DNA of 50,768 bases from an uncultured Gammaproteobacteria bacterium (GCA_905478855.1 CAJQKF010000089.1:1-50768); one strand, 5' to 3'. Positions 18,759 to 28,867 are shown, counted from the stretch's first letter. Notes: a model not told the origin generated them from the sequence alone. Made by a program: numbers and translations.

Positions 18759-20234
18759 ATGAAAAAAACACTAGCAGTAAAACAAAATCCATTAGTAGTA
18801 GTCACAACATTGCTCATTCTAAGTTTCCTTTTCATCTTCGGATACCTGAATAATAGAGCGTTCGCCGAAGCAAATATTTCACCAAATGGCTTTTCACTCA
18901 TACCCTCATCAGGGTTTGCCGATCTAGTTGAAGATGTAAAACCAGCTGTAGTTAATATTTCGAGTCGGTCAGCACAGAAGTCAAAGGTAACCCGGGGTGG
19001 CATCAATCCAGATCTGAGTCGGATGTCACCATTTATGAAACGTTTCTTTCAACAACAAGGAAAAAGTCCTCATGTTGCCCACTCTTTGGGCTCGGGATTT
19101 ATTGTTGACGAGTCAGGCTATATTGTTACGAATAACCATGTTATCGATGGCGCAGACCAAATAGAAGTCATACTTGATAGTGGCGAAAAACTGAGCGCCG
19201 TTTTAGTTGGTTCAGAGAAAGAAACAGATCTCGCTTTATTAAAAGTTGAAAGCAACACCCCTCTTCCGTTTGTAAACTTTGGAAATGATAAACAAGCGAG
19301 AGTGGGTGATTGGATAATCGCTATTGGCAATCCATTTGGATTAGGCGGCACTACTACTACCGGAATTATTTCCGCGCGGGGCAGAAATATAAATTCAGGC
19401 CCCTACGACGATTTCATACAGATTGATGCGCCGATCAACAAAGGCAATTCAGGAGGACCACTATTCAACTTGGCTGGGGAAGTGATCGGTGTGAATAGCG
19501 TAATTTATTCTCCAAACGGTGGGAATGTTGGCATCGGCTTCGCAATACCGGCAAGCCAAGTAATATCTGTTGTTGCACAGCTAAAGGAATACGGCGCCGT
19601 TGAACGGGGCTGGCTCGGCGTACATATTCAGGAATTAAACGATGACTTAGCACTTGGTCTGGGATTAGATTCAGCAAAGGGTGCATTGGTAACAAAAGTT
19701 CAAGAGGATAGTCCTGCAGCAAGAGCGGGGGTCCTTCCAGGCGACGTTATAACTGCGATAGACAATAATAAAATAATTGTAATAAGTGAACTTCCCTTAC
19801 TCATTGGCTACTTATTACCGGGAGCATCCACCCAAATGGGAATTATCCGCAATAGCAAAGCGATAACACTCAACGTTAAAATGAATCCTAGAAAAACCGA
19901 TGATCGCATTACAGATAACACACAGCCCAACTCAAACAATTTCCTTGGGCTAACTGTTGACATTCTAGATTCGGAAACCAGAAAAAAACTAAACCTATCC
20001 GGTGAGATTCAAGGCGTATTAGTCACGAGTGTAGACGAGAACACATACGACAGCAGAATTGCGACTGGCGATGTTATCAAGCAGATTGGGCGAAAAACTA
20101 TAAACAACCCAGCTGAAATGAAAGATTCTATAGATTTAGCAATTAATCAAGATCAGTCGGTTTTGTTATTGCAGATTCATAGAAATGGATCAGATCGGTT
20201 TGTCGCACTGAAGATAAAGCCTCAAGTTTCATGA
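18759..20234 (+). CDS. periplasmic serine protease of the HtrA/DegQ family
   Basis: There is an N-terminal signal anchor (about residues 11-31). A trypsin-like domain has the catalytic triad His127 (TNNHVIDGA), Asp157 (TDLALL) and Ser231 (GNSGGPLF). Two PDZ domains follow (about 275-365 and 390-485, with GWLGVHIQ and VLPGDVITAID). It should degrade or refold misfolded envelope proteins. The 491 residues match Do-like proteases (DegP/DegQ/MucD). The 175-base upstream spacer is AT-rich with a small CCTAA/TTAGG hairpin (18706-18721), and I cannot make out a sigmaE promoter. A two-component system follows, suggesting envelope-stress coupling. Confidence 0.93.
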   Translation: MKKTLAVKQNPLVVVTTLLILSFLFIFGYLNNRAFAEANISPNGFSLIPSSGFADLVEDVKPAVVNISSRSAQKSKVTRGGINPDLSRMSPFMKRFFQQQGKSPHVAHSLGSGFIVDESGYIVTNNHVIDGADQIEVILDSGEKLSAVLVGSEKETDLALLKVESNTPLPFVNFGNDKQARVGDWIIAIGNPFGLGGTTTTGIISARGRNINSGPYDDFIQIDAPINKGNSGGPLFNLAGEVIGVNSVIYSPNGGNVGIGFAIPASQVISVVAQLKEYGAVERGWLGVHIQELNDDLALGLGLDSAKGALVTKVQEDSPAARAGVLPGDVITAIDNNKIIVISELPLLIGYLLPGASTQMGIIRNSKAITLNVKMNPRKTDDRITDNTQPNSNNFLGLTVDILDSETRKKLNLSGEIQGVLVTSVDENTYDSRIATGDVIKQIGRKTINNPAEMKDSIDLAINQDQSVLLLQIHRNGSDRFVALKIKPQVS

Positions 20235-20406
20235 ACGAAACTCAACTTTAGAGCTTTTTCGCAGAATAGTGGTTTTTTTTAGACGAGATAGGAACTATAT
20301 TATGTATACACACAGAAACTCAATATCTTCCACTGTGGCACAGTCATCAGAGGTGACCGTAAGCTACATTGGTAGATCACAAATACCAAAGCCGGAAGCA
20401 ACTACT

Positions 20407-21078
20407 ATGCGTATACTAATAATCGAAGACGATCAAGATACCGCCGAACATATTCGCCGTGGCCTTGAAGAGTGTGGAAATTCCGTAGATCACGCCAATA
20501 ACGGTGTGGATGGTCTAGCGATGGCTCAATCCGAAGACTACGGTGTCATCGTTGTGGATCGGATGTTACCCGGGCTTGAGGGTCTTGAAGTCATTAGAAA
20601 ACTGCGAGAGACCGAAAATCACACGCCCGCTCTTATACTTAGCGCTCTCGGTGACGTCGATGATCGGGTTAAAGGCTTGAAGGCGGGTGGCGATGACTAT
20701 CTGACCAAGCCATTTGCTTTTGCAGAGCTACAGGCGCGGATAGAAGCATTGGGAAGACGAACCGAACAGGACGGCACCATAACAGAAATTGAAGTGGGTG
20801 ACCTTCGTCTTAATCGACTCACTAGAGAAGTTAGACGAGCAGACAAGAAAATAAATCTGCAACCTCGAGAATATCGGCTTCTTGAGTATCTAATGAGAAA
20901 CAGCGGTCAGGTGATAACGCGCACAATGTTACTTGAAAACGTCTGGGACTATCATTTTGATCCGCAGACAAACATCATCGACGTACACGTAAGCCGTCTA
21001 CGCGGCAAGATCGATAAGGACTTTGACACACCGCTCTTACATACCGTACGGGGTGCCGGGTATATGCTTAAACCCTAA
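20407..21078 (+). CDS. OmpR/PhoB-family response regulator
   Basis: The receiver domain (residues 1-115) has the acidic pair Asp8/Asp9, phosphoacceptor Asp51 in VVDRMLPG and Lys101 in LTKPF. The C-terminal winged-helix domain has INLQPREYRLLEYLMRN and VHVSRLRGKID. The reading frame is open back to 20269, but ATG at 20407 is chosen because it opens the canonical MRILIIEDD and has GGAAG eight bases before it. The 172 bases between htrA and this ATG may hold its own promoter. The kinase follows 14 bases later. Confidence 0.92.
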   Translation: MRILIIEDDQDTAEHIRRGLEECGNSVDHANNGVDGLAMAQSEDYGVIVVDRMLPGLEGLEVIRKLRETENHTPALILSALGDVDDRVKGLKAGGDDYLTKPFAFAELQARIEALGRRTEQDGTITEIEVGDLRLNRLTREVRRADKKINLQPREYRLLEYLMRNSGQVITRTMLLENVWDYHFDPQTNIIDVHVSRLRGKIDKDFDTPLLHTVRGAGYMLKP

Positions 21079-21092
21079 ACCAAACTGTAATC

Positions 21093-22511
21093 GTGGCTCG
21101 GCCGCTACTTCGTAGCTCAACATTCAGACTTACTCTACTGTATATCTGCCTATTCAGTACGTCGGTGTCAATATTGTTCGGCTTCTTCTATTGGTCTACA
21201 TTGGGCTTTTTGTCCGTACAGGTAGATGAAGCGCTCGATATAGAAGTTAAAGGACTTGAAGAGCGCTATGAGGTGGACGGTCTTAATGGATTGAGCAGAC
21301 TAATTCAGGAGCGAATAAAAGAGCAGCCACCATCGGCATCCACAATCTACCTTTTAACCAATAGCGGCTATAACCGAATTGTCGGAAATTTGAACCGATG
21401 GCCTAGCGGCCAGAAAGACGATGCAGGATTTATTGATTTCGTTCTCGAAGACACTCGATTTTCACCATCACCAGTGATCCCGGCTCGGGGTCGGGAATTC
21501 GAACTCAGTAGCGGTTATAGACTGCTTGTTGCTAGAGGAAACAAAGATTTACAATCCTTTAGGAAACGTATCGTTTGGACCCTTGGCTGGGGCCTAGGAA
21601 TCATGGTCCTACTTAGCCTCATTGGTAGCATTTTGATGAACCGTGGGATGTTGAAACGTATAGACTCAATAACTGCAACCAGTGAAAGTATTGTTTCTGG
21701 TAAGCTAAGTCAGCGTATACCTACCCGAGGTACTGGTGATGATTTCGATCGTCTGGCAGAACATTTGAATCATATGCTTGATCAGCTGGAATCGTCGCTT
21801 GAGAATGTTCGACGAATTTCAGATAACATTGCACATGATTTAAAAACCCCACTGACACGACTCCGAAACCGGTTGGAGACTTTACACTCGAAACACTTCG
21901 ACTCAAATGAAGATCTCGAACTTGCGACACGGGAAGCAGACGGTTTACTGGCTACGTTTAATGCATTACTACGTATAGCGCGTATCGAAACGGATGCAAA
22001 GACTGAGGGGTTTGATTTAGTTAACTTATCTGCAGTTCTCGATGATGTTGTTGAACTGTATGAGCCACTAGCCGAGGAAAAGAACCAATCAATTATAATA
22101 ACCGAGAATAAACAATCCTACGTTTTTGGCGACCAACACTTACTTTTCCAAGCAATCGCAAACCTCTTGGATAATGCGGTTAAGTACACACCAGTCGATG
22201 GGGAAATTCGAGCTTTTCTAAAACTTGATAATCAAAACGTTACAATCGGCATATCAGACAGCGGACCCGGTATTCCCGAAAACTTGAGAGACAAAGTTTT
22301 GCAACGGTTTTATCGCCTAGACTCAAGTAGAAATCAAGTCGGTAACGGTTTAGGACTTAGTATGGTCGCTGCAGTGTGCAAGTTACATAGCACTCAACTA
22401 TGTTTAACAGATGCTCATCCTGGGTTGACCATTTCGTTTACGCTTCCACTATCGCCAATGGCACTTGGTGCGAAAACCGAGACGGACAATAGGACTCCTG
22501 TAACCCCTTAA
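21093..22511 (+). CDS. sensor histidine kinase (HAMP, HisKA, HATPase)
   Basis: The first transmembrane helix spans about residues 12-38 and a periplasmic sensor region of about 130 residues follows. The second helix (about 170-192, LGWGLGIMVLLSLIGSIL) leads into a HAMP domain. The dimerisation domain has phospho-His248 in NIAHDLKTPLTRLRN. The ATPase domain has NLLDNAVKYTP (N box), SDSGPGIPE (G1) and GNGLGLSM (G2). The start is a GTG at 21093. It is presumably the cognate partner of the upstream regulator. The signal is unknown; HtrA next to it suggests envelope damage. Confidence 0.92.
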   Translation: MARPLLRSSTFRLTLLYICLFSTSVSILFGFFYWSTLGFLSVQVDEALDIEVKGLEERYEVDGLNGLSRLIQERIKEQPPSASTIYLLTNSGYNRIVGNLNRWPSGQKDDAGFIDFVLEDTRFSPSPVIPARGREFELSSGYRLLVARGNKDLQSFRKRIVWTLGWGLGIMVLLSLIGSILMNRGMLKRIDSITATSESIVSGKLSQRIPTRGTGDDFDRLAEHLNHMLDQLESSLENVRRISDNIAHDLKTPLTRLRNRLETLHSKHFDSNEDLELATREADGLLATFNALLRIARIETDAKTEGFDLVNLSAVLDDVVELYEPLAEEKNQSIIITENKQSYVFGDQHLLFQAIANLLDNAVKYTPVDGEIRAFLKLDNQNVTIGISDSGPGIPENLRDKVLQRFYRLDSSRNQVGNGLGLSMVAAVCKLHSTQLCLTDAHPGLTISFTLPLSPMALGAKTETDNRTPVTP

Positions 22512-22592
22512 TAGCCACCTAAAATTAATTATCCTTCGGTAAACTCAGTTGTTACAGACAGCATAAAGTTATGACGATAGTAATCTATAATC

Positions 22593-24050
22593 TCAAAAAT
22601 TCTGTAGATATTCAGCCTGTTCCCATTGGCTAACGACAGATACATATCGATCAAATTCTGCTTGTTTTATCGTAGCGTAATAATCCACAAAGTCTTCACC
22701 AAAAGACTTTTTTATAAATTTCGAGTCAGTAAACGCCTGTATTGCCATAAGCATATTTGTTGGTAATTTTTCGTGATCTGATAGATATGGCGAGTTGGTC
22801 GGCGGCTGAGGGTTAAGGGAGTTACGAATACCGTATAGCCCCGAATGAATTTGACTGGCAAACACTAAGTAGGGATTAGCGGCTGGTTCAGCGACACGGT
22901 TCTCAATTCGAGTTGCGACATCATGCGCCCCATTATTGATTACGCGCAACATTGCGCCTTTATTATCTTTCGCCCAAGCCACACGATCAGGTGCTAACGC
23001 GTTTGGTACATAGCGTTTATAACCATTTACCGTAGGTGTTGTTAATAAGCAGTTAGCCACTGCCTGCTCAAGAATACCGGCCACACATTGCTCTCCAGTT
23101 ACAGACAGTATTTTTTCAGTTGAGTCTGGCGCGAAAGAATTAGAACCATCTTTTAAGCTCATAAAGGTTTGATGAATATGCCAACCACTGGAAAATAAAT
23201 TCTCAAAACCTGGCCGACACATAAATGTAGCCAAGTATCCAGCTCGCCGACAGACTTGCTTTACCGCGCTTCTAAATAGAATCATCATGTCGGCATTCGA
23301 CATTCCCAAACCCGGGTCAAATGTAAATTCAATTTGTGCAGGGCCAAATTCTACTTCCATTGATCTTAAAGGAAGATCAAGAGCTACAACAGCTTGCCTA
23401 ATACACTCGAATACTGGCTCCAACTCATCAGCACGACTTTCTGTGAGATATTGATATCCATGAGCAGGTAGTTCAAGCTGAGGAACGCTGGCAGGGTGAG
23501 TTGAGTCAGAAAAATCAAGTTTTTGATCTACTAATTTAAATACGTGCAGCTCAACTTCCAGGCCCGATTTATAGGCAAATCCTATATCCTGCAAATCTGT
23601 AATCGCCTTACGCAATATGCGTCTAGTAGAAAAATTCACCTCGGTTCCATCCGAATAGTAAATATCGCACAGTAGCCAGGCTGTTTTGTTGGCCCATGGC
23701 AGAACTTTAAACGTTGAAAGGTCGGGGATCATAAGAATATCCCCAGCGCCGGTCAATCGCGACTCTTGGAATCCCTGATTTTCGCTCCAGATCGGAAATA
23801 CTGTGCGATGAGACGTATCTTTTAGTAACAACGAACTTGTCATTGTCAGACCATTAGCAAGCGCATCAGCCAAATGACTCGACGGAATAGACTTCCCACG
23901 TAACTGACCATGCTGATCTACAAATGATATCCGTATTATTGAAATGCCTTTTTGGTCGACTTGTTTTAGAACATCATCACATAACAATTCCCGCTCGACA
24001 GAACTGAGTCCCATCCGATCAACAAAACTTGCGCGCAAATTATCGTGCAT
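22593..24050 (-). CDS. glutamine-synthetase-like gamma-glutamyl ligase
   Basis: The glutamine synthetase fold has the metal-binding Glu165/Glu167 (SGLEVELHVF), EVEFGPAQIEF (about 232-242), the HIH motif in GWHIHQTF (291-293) and RIENRVAEPAANPY near the C-terminus. The 485 residues and the lack of the adenylylation region of GlnA indicate a specialised ligase of the PuuA/IpuC/TdnQ kind, which couples an amine to glutamate using ATP. It starts immediately after the Rieske gene stop (TAAATG), so the pair is translationally coupled. The amine substrate cannot be read from sequence. Confidence 0.82.
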   Translation of the reverse strand: MHDNLRASFVDRMGLSSVERELLCDDVLKQVDQKGISIIRISFVDQHGQLRGKSIPSSHLADALANGLTMTSSLLLKDTSHRTVFPIWSENQGFQESRLTGAGDILMIPDLSTFKVLPWANKTAWLLCDIYYSDGTEVNFSTRRILRKAITDLQDIGFAYKSGLEVELHVFKLVDQKLDFSDSTHPASVPQLELPAHGYQYLTESRADELEPVFECIRQAVVALDLPLRSMEVEFGPAQIEFTFDPGLGMSNADMMILFRSAVKQVCRRAGYLATFMCRPGFENLFSSGWHIHQTFMSLKDGSNSFAPDSTEKILSVTGEQCVAGILEQAVANCLLTTPTVNGYKRYVPNALAPDRVAWAKDNKGAMLRVINNGAHDVATRIENRVAEPAANPYLVFASQIHSGLYGIRNSLNPQPPTNSPYLSDHEKLPTNMLMAIQAFTDSKFIKKSFGEDFVDYYATIKQAEFDRYVSVVSQWEQAEYLQNF

Positions 24051-25352
24051 TTACGATGTTCCAGCCCAAACGTTTTGAGCTTGAACACTCAAATCTTCTA
24101 GCTTTTCTGATAGCTTTGATTGCCAATCTAAGGCCGGCAAAACGATGTCAATTGAAACAGGTTTTTCGTTCGATGAATAATTATGAGCTTCAGCCACTCT
24201 AGGCTTACCATTGGCAAGAGCACTTTGTAGTAATCGTCGATAGCGGATAATCCCAATATCAGAACGTCCGAGGTGCTCCTTTGTACGATCCTGAATAACG
24301 CCTTGGGACTCTATAGCCCACTGATCGTGCACGTTTATGTCATCACCCATACCAGTATACGTCCTTGTCCTTTGCTCTAGCGGATCGTAACCGTAGTTAT
24401 TGTGTTTGCCTGTTTTTGAACGATATTCGGGCAACTCATATAGTTGAGTTCTTTGTTCATACATTTTCTGTTGATCGATTGGGTCTCCAATACTGGTAAA
24501 AATAGCATACCAGTAGCAAGAAACATCATCTATCGGCACATGCCACTGAGTTATCGACATCGAACGACTCATGGGAATGACGATGGCTTGGGGGAAAACC
24601 TGATTGGTCACTCGTACATGAACCTGATGTTCACTCAAATATCGAATAGCCGTTAAGCGCAACCCAAAACTTGTTTCATCCACGGAAATTTCTGGACGTG
24701 GATATACCCGCAAGAGTTGTGTAACCGGAATGTTACTCATATCGGCCACATCACGAAACTGTTGTCCATAGCCAGCCGTTGGATCATCATCAACTAAATA
24801 CCTATGCAAAAAGGAAGCATGAGCTGGATCAATACCTACCTCAAGCGCTTGAAGCCAATTGCATTCAACTAATCCCTTAAAAGCAAATGTCCACGGTTCT
24901 GGTGCATCAAAACAAGCTAACGATAAAAATGGTTGCTCGGGTTCATCCGACATCCATGCAAAGATTATTCCGTTGTGTTCCTCAACCGGATAGTTTTTTA
25001 ATTTAATTCGATGGCAAAATGTTGTCTCAAAAGGTTCCGCGGGTTGTTCCAAACACTGCCCTTCAATATCAAACAACCAACCATGAAATGGGCAGCGAAC
25101 ACCACCGTCTTCCAATCTGCCATAGCTAAGATCTGCACCCCGATGTGCGCAATTACGATCAATCAGCCCAAGTTTTCCATCTTCATTGCGAAATAAAATC
25201 AGAGACTCGTGTAATACTCTCACCGATACCAAAGGTCGATCTCCAGTTAATTCTCTCGCTAGTGCCACAGGCTGCCAGAACTGTCTAAGCAAGCTCCCAC
25301 CTGGCGTTTCCGAGGCGCTTTGGGTTAATAACTCATTTTGTTCTTTTCGCAT
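24051..25352 (-). CDS. Rieske non-heme iron oxygenase, large subunit type
   Basis: The N-terminal Rieske [2Fe-2S] domain has Cys68-x-His70 and Cys87-x2-His90 (CAHRGADL, CPFHGW). The mononuclear-iron region has DPAHASFLH (Asp175, His178, His183). The blocks LLRQFWQPVALA and GDRPLVSVRVL are typical of phthalate-4,5-dioxygenase-like oxygenases. It would hydroxylate or dealkylate an aromatic or amine substrate using electrons from a reductase, and no reductase or ferredoxin gene is nearby. Fusion-free coupling with the downstream glutamine-synthetase-like gene suggests one pathway. Confidence 0.88.
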   Translation of the reverse strand: MRKEQNELLTQSASETPGGSLLRQFWQPVALARELTGDRPLVSVRVLHESLILFRNEDGKLGLIDRNCAHRGADLSYGRLEDGGVRCPFHGWLFDIEGQCLEQPAEPFETTFCHRIKLKNYPVEEHNGIIFAWMSDEPEQPFLSLACFDAPEPWTFAFKGLVECNWLQALEVGIDPAHASFLHRYLVDDDPTAGYGQQFRDVADMSNIPVTQLLRVYPRPEISVDETSFGLRLTAIRYLSEHQVHVRVTNQVFPQAIVIPMSRSMSITQWHVPIDDVSCYWYAIFTSIGDPIDQQKMYEQRTQLYELPEYRSKTGKHNNYGYDPLEQRTRTYTGMGDDINVHDQWAIESQGVIQDRTKEHLGRSDIGIIRYRRLLQSALANGKPRVAEAHNYSSNEKPVSIDIVLPALDWQSKLSEKLEDLSVQAQNVWAGTS

Positions 25353-25434
25353 TCTAGGAAATAGTGTGATAATTCGTCATAGACATTATACTGTGGTACG
25401 TTACTAAAAGTCAGCTTAACCGGCATTACACAAT

Positions 25435-26319
25435 ATGCGAGTTCCAAACATTGTATGGTGGGGCTCATTATCGCCTAATACTCAAGGGGCGCTGTGGATG
25501 CTTTGCTCAGCATTCTTTTTGTCAGCCATGTCGGCCACCTTGAAGCAGGCGAGTTTATCGTTAAACGTTTGGCAATTATTATTAGTACGAAGTATTTTTG
25601 CGCTATTTTTACTTCTTCCTGCTTTAGTTCAAGGCAACTTTTGTCAGTTACGGACTAGGGTGTTTCCACTCCATATAATGCGTGGCTGTCTCGGTACATG
25701 TGCCTTTGCATGCTATTTCATAGCCCTCTCCAAAATTGAGCTCGCACTCACTGTAACTCTGGGGTTTACACGGAACTTATTTATCGTCATATTCGCGATA
25801 TTTGTACTTAAGGAAATTGTGAAATGGCGTCGCATCACCGCAACGGCGATTGGATTCAGCGGCGTTCTGATTTGTATTCAACCCGGTTCCGAGTCGGCCA
25901 GTCTATGGGCACTGCTTGCTGTAGGCTACGGGTTCTTTGCGGCGAGTGTTACGATTGTAGTTAAAAGGTTGACTGATACCGAATCATCGATAAGCGTACT
26001 TTTTTACATGTACTGTTTCATGGGGTTGATAGCTTTCATTTCTGCGATCGTAAATTGGAAGCCATTAGCGTTGATGGAATTAGTAATGATAGGTAGGGTG
26101 GCGTTGTTTTCTACTGCCGGACAAATGTGTACGGTAAATGCATTAAGGGTAGGAGAAACAACGGTTGTGGCACCCTTTGAATACACTCGAATTCTTTATG
26201 CGGTGATTTTTGGGTTTATTCTATTCGGAGAGATTGCAGGTATAAACACTTGGATAGGTGCGCTAATAATAATATCTAGTACACTTTATATTAGTCTAAG
26301 GAACCAGACGAATACGTAA
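25435..26319 (+). CDS. DMT-superfamily (EamA) transporter
   Basis: The inner-membrane protein has ten predicted hydrophobic helices in two EamA halves (about residues 15-135 and 150-290). Markers are GALWMLCSAFFLSAMSATL at the start and the second-half segment PFEYTRILYAVIFGFILFGE. It likely moves a small metabolite or amine, substrate unknown. It is divergent from the Rieske gene over an 82-base spacer and may export or import that pathway's compound. It ends 5 bases from the convergent isomerase gene. Confidence 0.82.
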   Translation: MRVPNIVWWGSLSPNTQGALWMLCSAFFLSAMSATLKQASLSLNVWQLLLVRSIFALFLLLPALVQGNFCQLRTRVFPLHIMRGCLGTCAFACYFIALSKIELALTVTLGFTRNLFIVIFAIFVLKEIVKWRRITATAIGFSGVLICIQPGSESASLWALLAVGYGFFAASVTIVVKRLTDTESSISVLFYMYCFMGLIAFISAIVNWKPLALMELVMIGRVALFSTAGQMCTVNALRVGETTVVAPFEYTRILYAVIFGFILFGEIAGINTWIGALIIISSTLYISLRNQTNT

Positions 26320-26324
26320 AATAA

Positions 26325-26957
26325 CTAATTTCTGGACTGACTAACCCCTAAGCTATTTAATCTGCGATATTCGGCTGATCTGAAACGATTCGGATTCGTT
26401 AATGACTCCTTAAGCATATCCATTGAGTCAACACCCCAAAAGTTCATGCCATCAGATCGGAAAGTAGGAACGCCAAAAACCTGATTATCTATGGCAGTTT
26501 CCGTATTAAGACGGAGTTGCTCTTTCACATCACTTGTCCATTGATTCGGAATGATAAGATTCGCACCCAATTCTGCGGAAACCCATTGGATATACTCCTT
26601 GGTTGACGGCAGCAACCCTTGTTCAAAAACTCCGCGAAACAAAACAATAATTTCATCGATTGTTGATGCGCGTAAAATAGCGAGCCGCAATATCACCAAC
26701 GGATTAAAAGGGTGGGCATCTGGCATTTTAAACGGTATACCATGCTTGTTCGCATACCAATGGCAATATCTATAGGTATGCTCCCGTTTACCTACGATTT
26801 CAGCGGGACCTTTTTGTCCAAAGTGATTTAACAGGCCTGCAAACAAAATAGGTATCGGACGAATTAATGCATAATCCGATAGATCATTGAAGGAGCGTGC
26901 CTGTATATATGCAAATGGCGAAATAAAATCGAAATACCACTCAATTTCCAAACTCAT
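26325..26957 (-). CDS. 2-hydroxychromene-2-carboxylate isomerase family (DsbA/GST-kappa fold)
   Basis: The thioredoxin-like fold has WYFDFISPFAYIQ at the N-terminus. Ser13 takes the position of the glutathione-activating serine of Pseudomonas HCCA isomerase, and there is no CXXC. NPLVILRLAILRA and VFGVPTFRSDGMNFWG (cis-Pro loop) are further family blocks. Known members isomerise a naphthalene-pathway intermediate with glutathione; here the context is a phosphonate operon, so the true substrate is open. It is the last gene of the phnWAY-type transcript, 3 bases after the thioesterase. Confidence 0.8.
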   Translation of the reverse strand: MSLEIEWYFDFISPFAYIQARSFNDLSDYALIRPIPILFAGLLNHFGQKGPAEIVGKREHTYRYCHWYANKHGIPFKMPDAHPFNPLVILRLAILRASTIDEIIVLFRGVFEQGLLPSTKEYIQWVSAELGANLIIPNQWTSDVKEQLRLNTETAIDNQVFGVPTFRSDGMNFWGVDSMDMLKESLTNPNRFRSAEYRRLNSLGVSQSRN

Positions 26958-26960
26958 AAC

Positions 26961-27386
26961 TTACTCTGGCAATAATGCATATGCCATTGTTACAGTTGCG
27001 ATTGGTTCATTATTACCTTCCGCTCTGAGCAAAGCTTGACCGAATACCATCGTTCGGCCAAGTCGCAAAACAGTTGTTTCAGCAAGCACCGCACTATTAG
27101 AAACCGGCTTCATCATGTGGGTGGTGATATCAACCGTAGTCATCGGTCGATACCGCCCTGACGCTGCTGAAACGGCAATCACCATCGAAGTATCGGCGAG
27201 CGCTATCAAAGATTGCCCACAAAGCGTTCCTCCTTCACGACATAAACGCTCACTGAATGGCATACGCAAAACAGCTCCTTCTTCTGTAACTGACTCTACG
27301 CGAAGTTCCAGTTCTTGAACCCAAGACGCAAATACGCGTTCCAATAACGCGTTACCGTCCGCTAACAAAAAATGAGGGTCAGTCAT
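26961..27386 (-). CDS. hotdog-fold acyl-CoA thioesterase (PaaI/YbgC-like)
   Basis: The hotdog domain has REGGTLCGQSLIALADTSMVIAV and TTVDITTHMMKPV, like menI/PaaI-type thioesterases. Start choice: a GTG at 27419 directly abuts the phnY stop (TAAGTG), but ATG at 27386 is preceded by GGTGAG at good spacing and opens MTDPHFLL, giving 141 residues. It is the fourth gene of the phosphonate transcript. A role there is not known; it could release an acyl group from CoA, or act in the same side pathway as the isomerase. Confidence 0.75.
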   Translation of the reverse strand: MTDPHFLLADGNALLERVFASWVQELELRVESVTEEGAVLRMPFSERLCREGGTLCGQSLIALADTSMVIAVSAASGRYRPMTTVDITTHMMKPVSNSAVLAETTVLRLGRTMVFGQALLRAEGNNEPIATVTMAYALLPE

Positions 27387-27419
27387 ATGCCCACTCACCG
27401 AATTACTCGAGACCCGCAC

Positions 27420-28850
27420 TTACCAAGGTAAAGAATAGGTTTTTACTGTAGTGTAGCTTTTCATTGCTTCAACAACGCCTTCCTTATACCCCAGTCCTGA
27501 ATCCTTCACGCCTCCGAACGGTGACATTTCAATTCTATACCCTGGCACTTCATCAATATTAACCGTACCGGTTCGCAATTCTTTTACGAAGCGAGTGATG
27601 TAATCCCATCGATTGGTGCAAACACCCGTAGACAATCCAAAGACAGTGCCGTTATCCACTGCGATAGCATCATCAATGTCCTTGATTCGAATAATCGGAA
27701 TGGGTGGTCCAAATGTTTCCTCTACCACCAAGTCCGCATCACGTGGAACACGATCTAGTACAGTAGGAGAATACAGTGCACCACTGCGCTCGTGACCGTA
27801 AAGTAACTCTGCTCCCCCTTCAATCGCCGCGCTCACGCGAGACTCAAATAAAGTCGCCGCCTGTTCATTGATAACAGTACCTAAGTTGGTGGTAGGATCG
27901 GAGGGGTCACCGTAGGTTAGCTTTTCAGCCTCTTTGACCACAAGCTTAACAAACTCATCCGCAACACTTTCAACGCACAAAATTCTCTTTACCGCCGTGC
28001 ACCGTTGACCTGAGTTTTTCGTTGCACCTTGAACGGCCATCAGAGCTGCTTTTTCGAGATCAGCATCTTCCATAATAATTAATGATGAATTTCCACCAAG
28101 TTCCAATACAGTTCGCCGATACCCTGCTACATCAGCGATGTATTTACCAACAGGCACACCACCGGTAAAAGTAACCAACTCCGCATGACGATTTTGTAGC
28201 ATAGCGTCACCGACACGATCAGGCGTGCCGGTTATTACAGAAAACATTTCTGGCGGCAAACCTGCTTCATATAAGACATCGGCTAACATGAGTGCTGTCA
28301 GCGGTGTTAATTCTGTTGGTTTACAAACCATGCAATTGTTAGTCGCTATAGAAGGCGCAATCTTATGAGCAACCATATTCAACGGATGATTAAATGGTGT
28401 AATTGCCGATAATGCTGTTAACGGATCACGTTGTGTATAGATTCGACGTTTTTTACCGTGCGGGGTCAAATCACAAGAATAGATTTCACCATCATCGAGA
28501 ATACAAAGTTGACCTGCAAGGGAAAAAACATCGTAAGCTCTGCCGACTTCGTATAAGGAGTCTTGTTTACTAATGCCTAATTCAGACGTGATCAAATCCG
28601 AAATACTATCTTTTCGGGAGGTTAAAATTTCTGCCGTTCTTAGCAATATTTGTTGACGATCATAACGAGTGAGATCCGGTTGATATGCGGCCGCAATATC
28701 AAATGCTCTCTCCACATCTTCTGCAGTTCCATTCGGAACTGTACCTACCACGCTATTATCCCACGGGTTGAAAACTTCAATTCGCTCATCGCGATCAACT
28801 TTCTCACCGGCTATGCGCATGGACTCATTTAGATTCTGTACTTTAGGCAC
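27420..28850 (-). CDS. phnY: phosphonoacetaldehyde dehydrogenase
   Basis: The aldehyde dehydrogenase oxidises phosphonoacetaldehyde to phosphonoacetate with NAD. Its 476 residues have ITPFNHPLN (substrate tunnel), FTGGVPVGK, catalytic Glu250 in LELGGNS and Cys284 in NSGQRCTA. The identity rests on family features plus the unmistakable partners phnA (17 bases upstream) and phnW. Together they form the PhnW-PhnY-PhnA route known from Sinorhizobium meliloti. The next gene's possible start follows the stop without a gap. Confidence 0.92.
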   Translation of the reverse strand: MPKVQNLNESMRIAGEKVDRDERIEVFNPWDNSVVGTVPNGTAEDVERAFDIAAAYQPDLTRYDRQQILLRTAEILTSRKDSISDLITSELGISKQDSLYEVGRAYDVFSLAGQLCILDDGEIYSCDLTPHGKKRRIYTQRDPLTALSAITPFNHPLNMVAHKIAPSIATNNCMVCKPTELTPLTALMLADVLYEAGLPPEMFSVITGTPDRVGDAMLQNRHAELVTFTGGVPVGKYIADVAGYRRTVLELGGNSSLIIMEDADLEKAALMAVQGATKNSGQRCTAVKRILCVESVADEFVKLVVKEAEKLTYGDPSDPTTNLGTVINEQAATLFESRVSAAIEGGAELLYGHERSGALYSPTVLDRVPRDADLVVEETFGPPIPIIRIKDIDDAIAVDNGTVFGLSTGVCTNRWDYITRFVKELRTGTVNIDEVPGYRIEMSPFGGVKDSGLGYKEGVVEAMKSYTTVKTYSLPW

Positions 28851-28867
28851 TCTTGCTTCTCCGGGTT

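Noticed and set aside
20269..20406. N-terminal extension of the response regulator
   Set aside because: The frame is open but the extension has no conserved residues, and the receiver domain begins canonically at the ATG at 20407 with a ribosome site.
22593..24050. Housekeeping glutamine synthetase GlnA
   Set aside because: The adenylylation segment of GlnA is missing and the gene is coupled to a Rieske oxygenase; the sequence blocks fit specialised gamma-glutamyl ligases.
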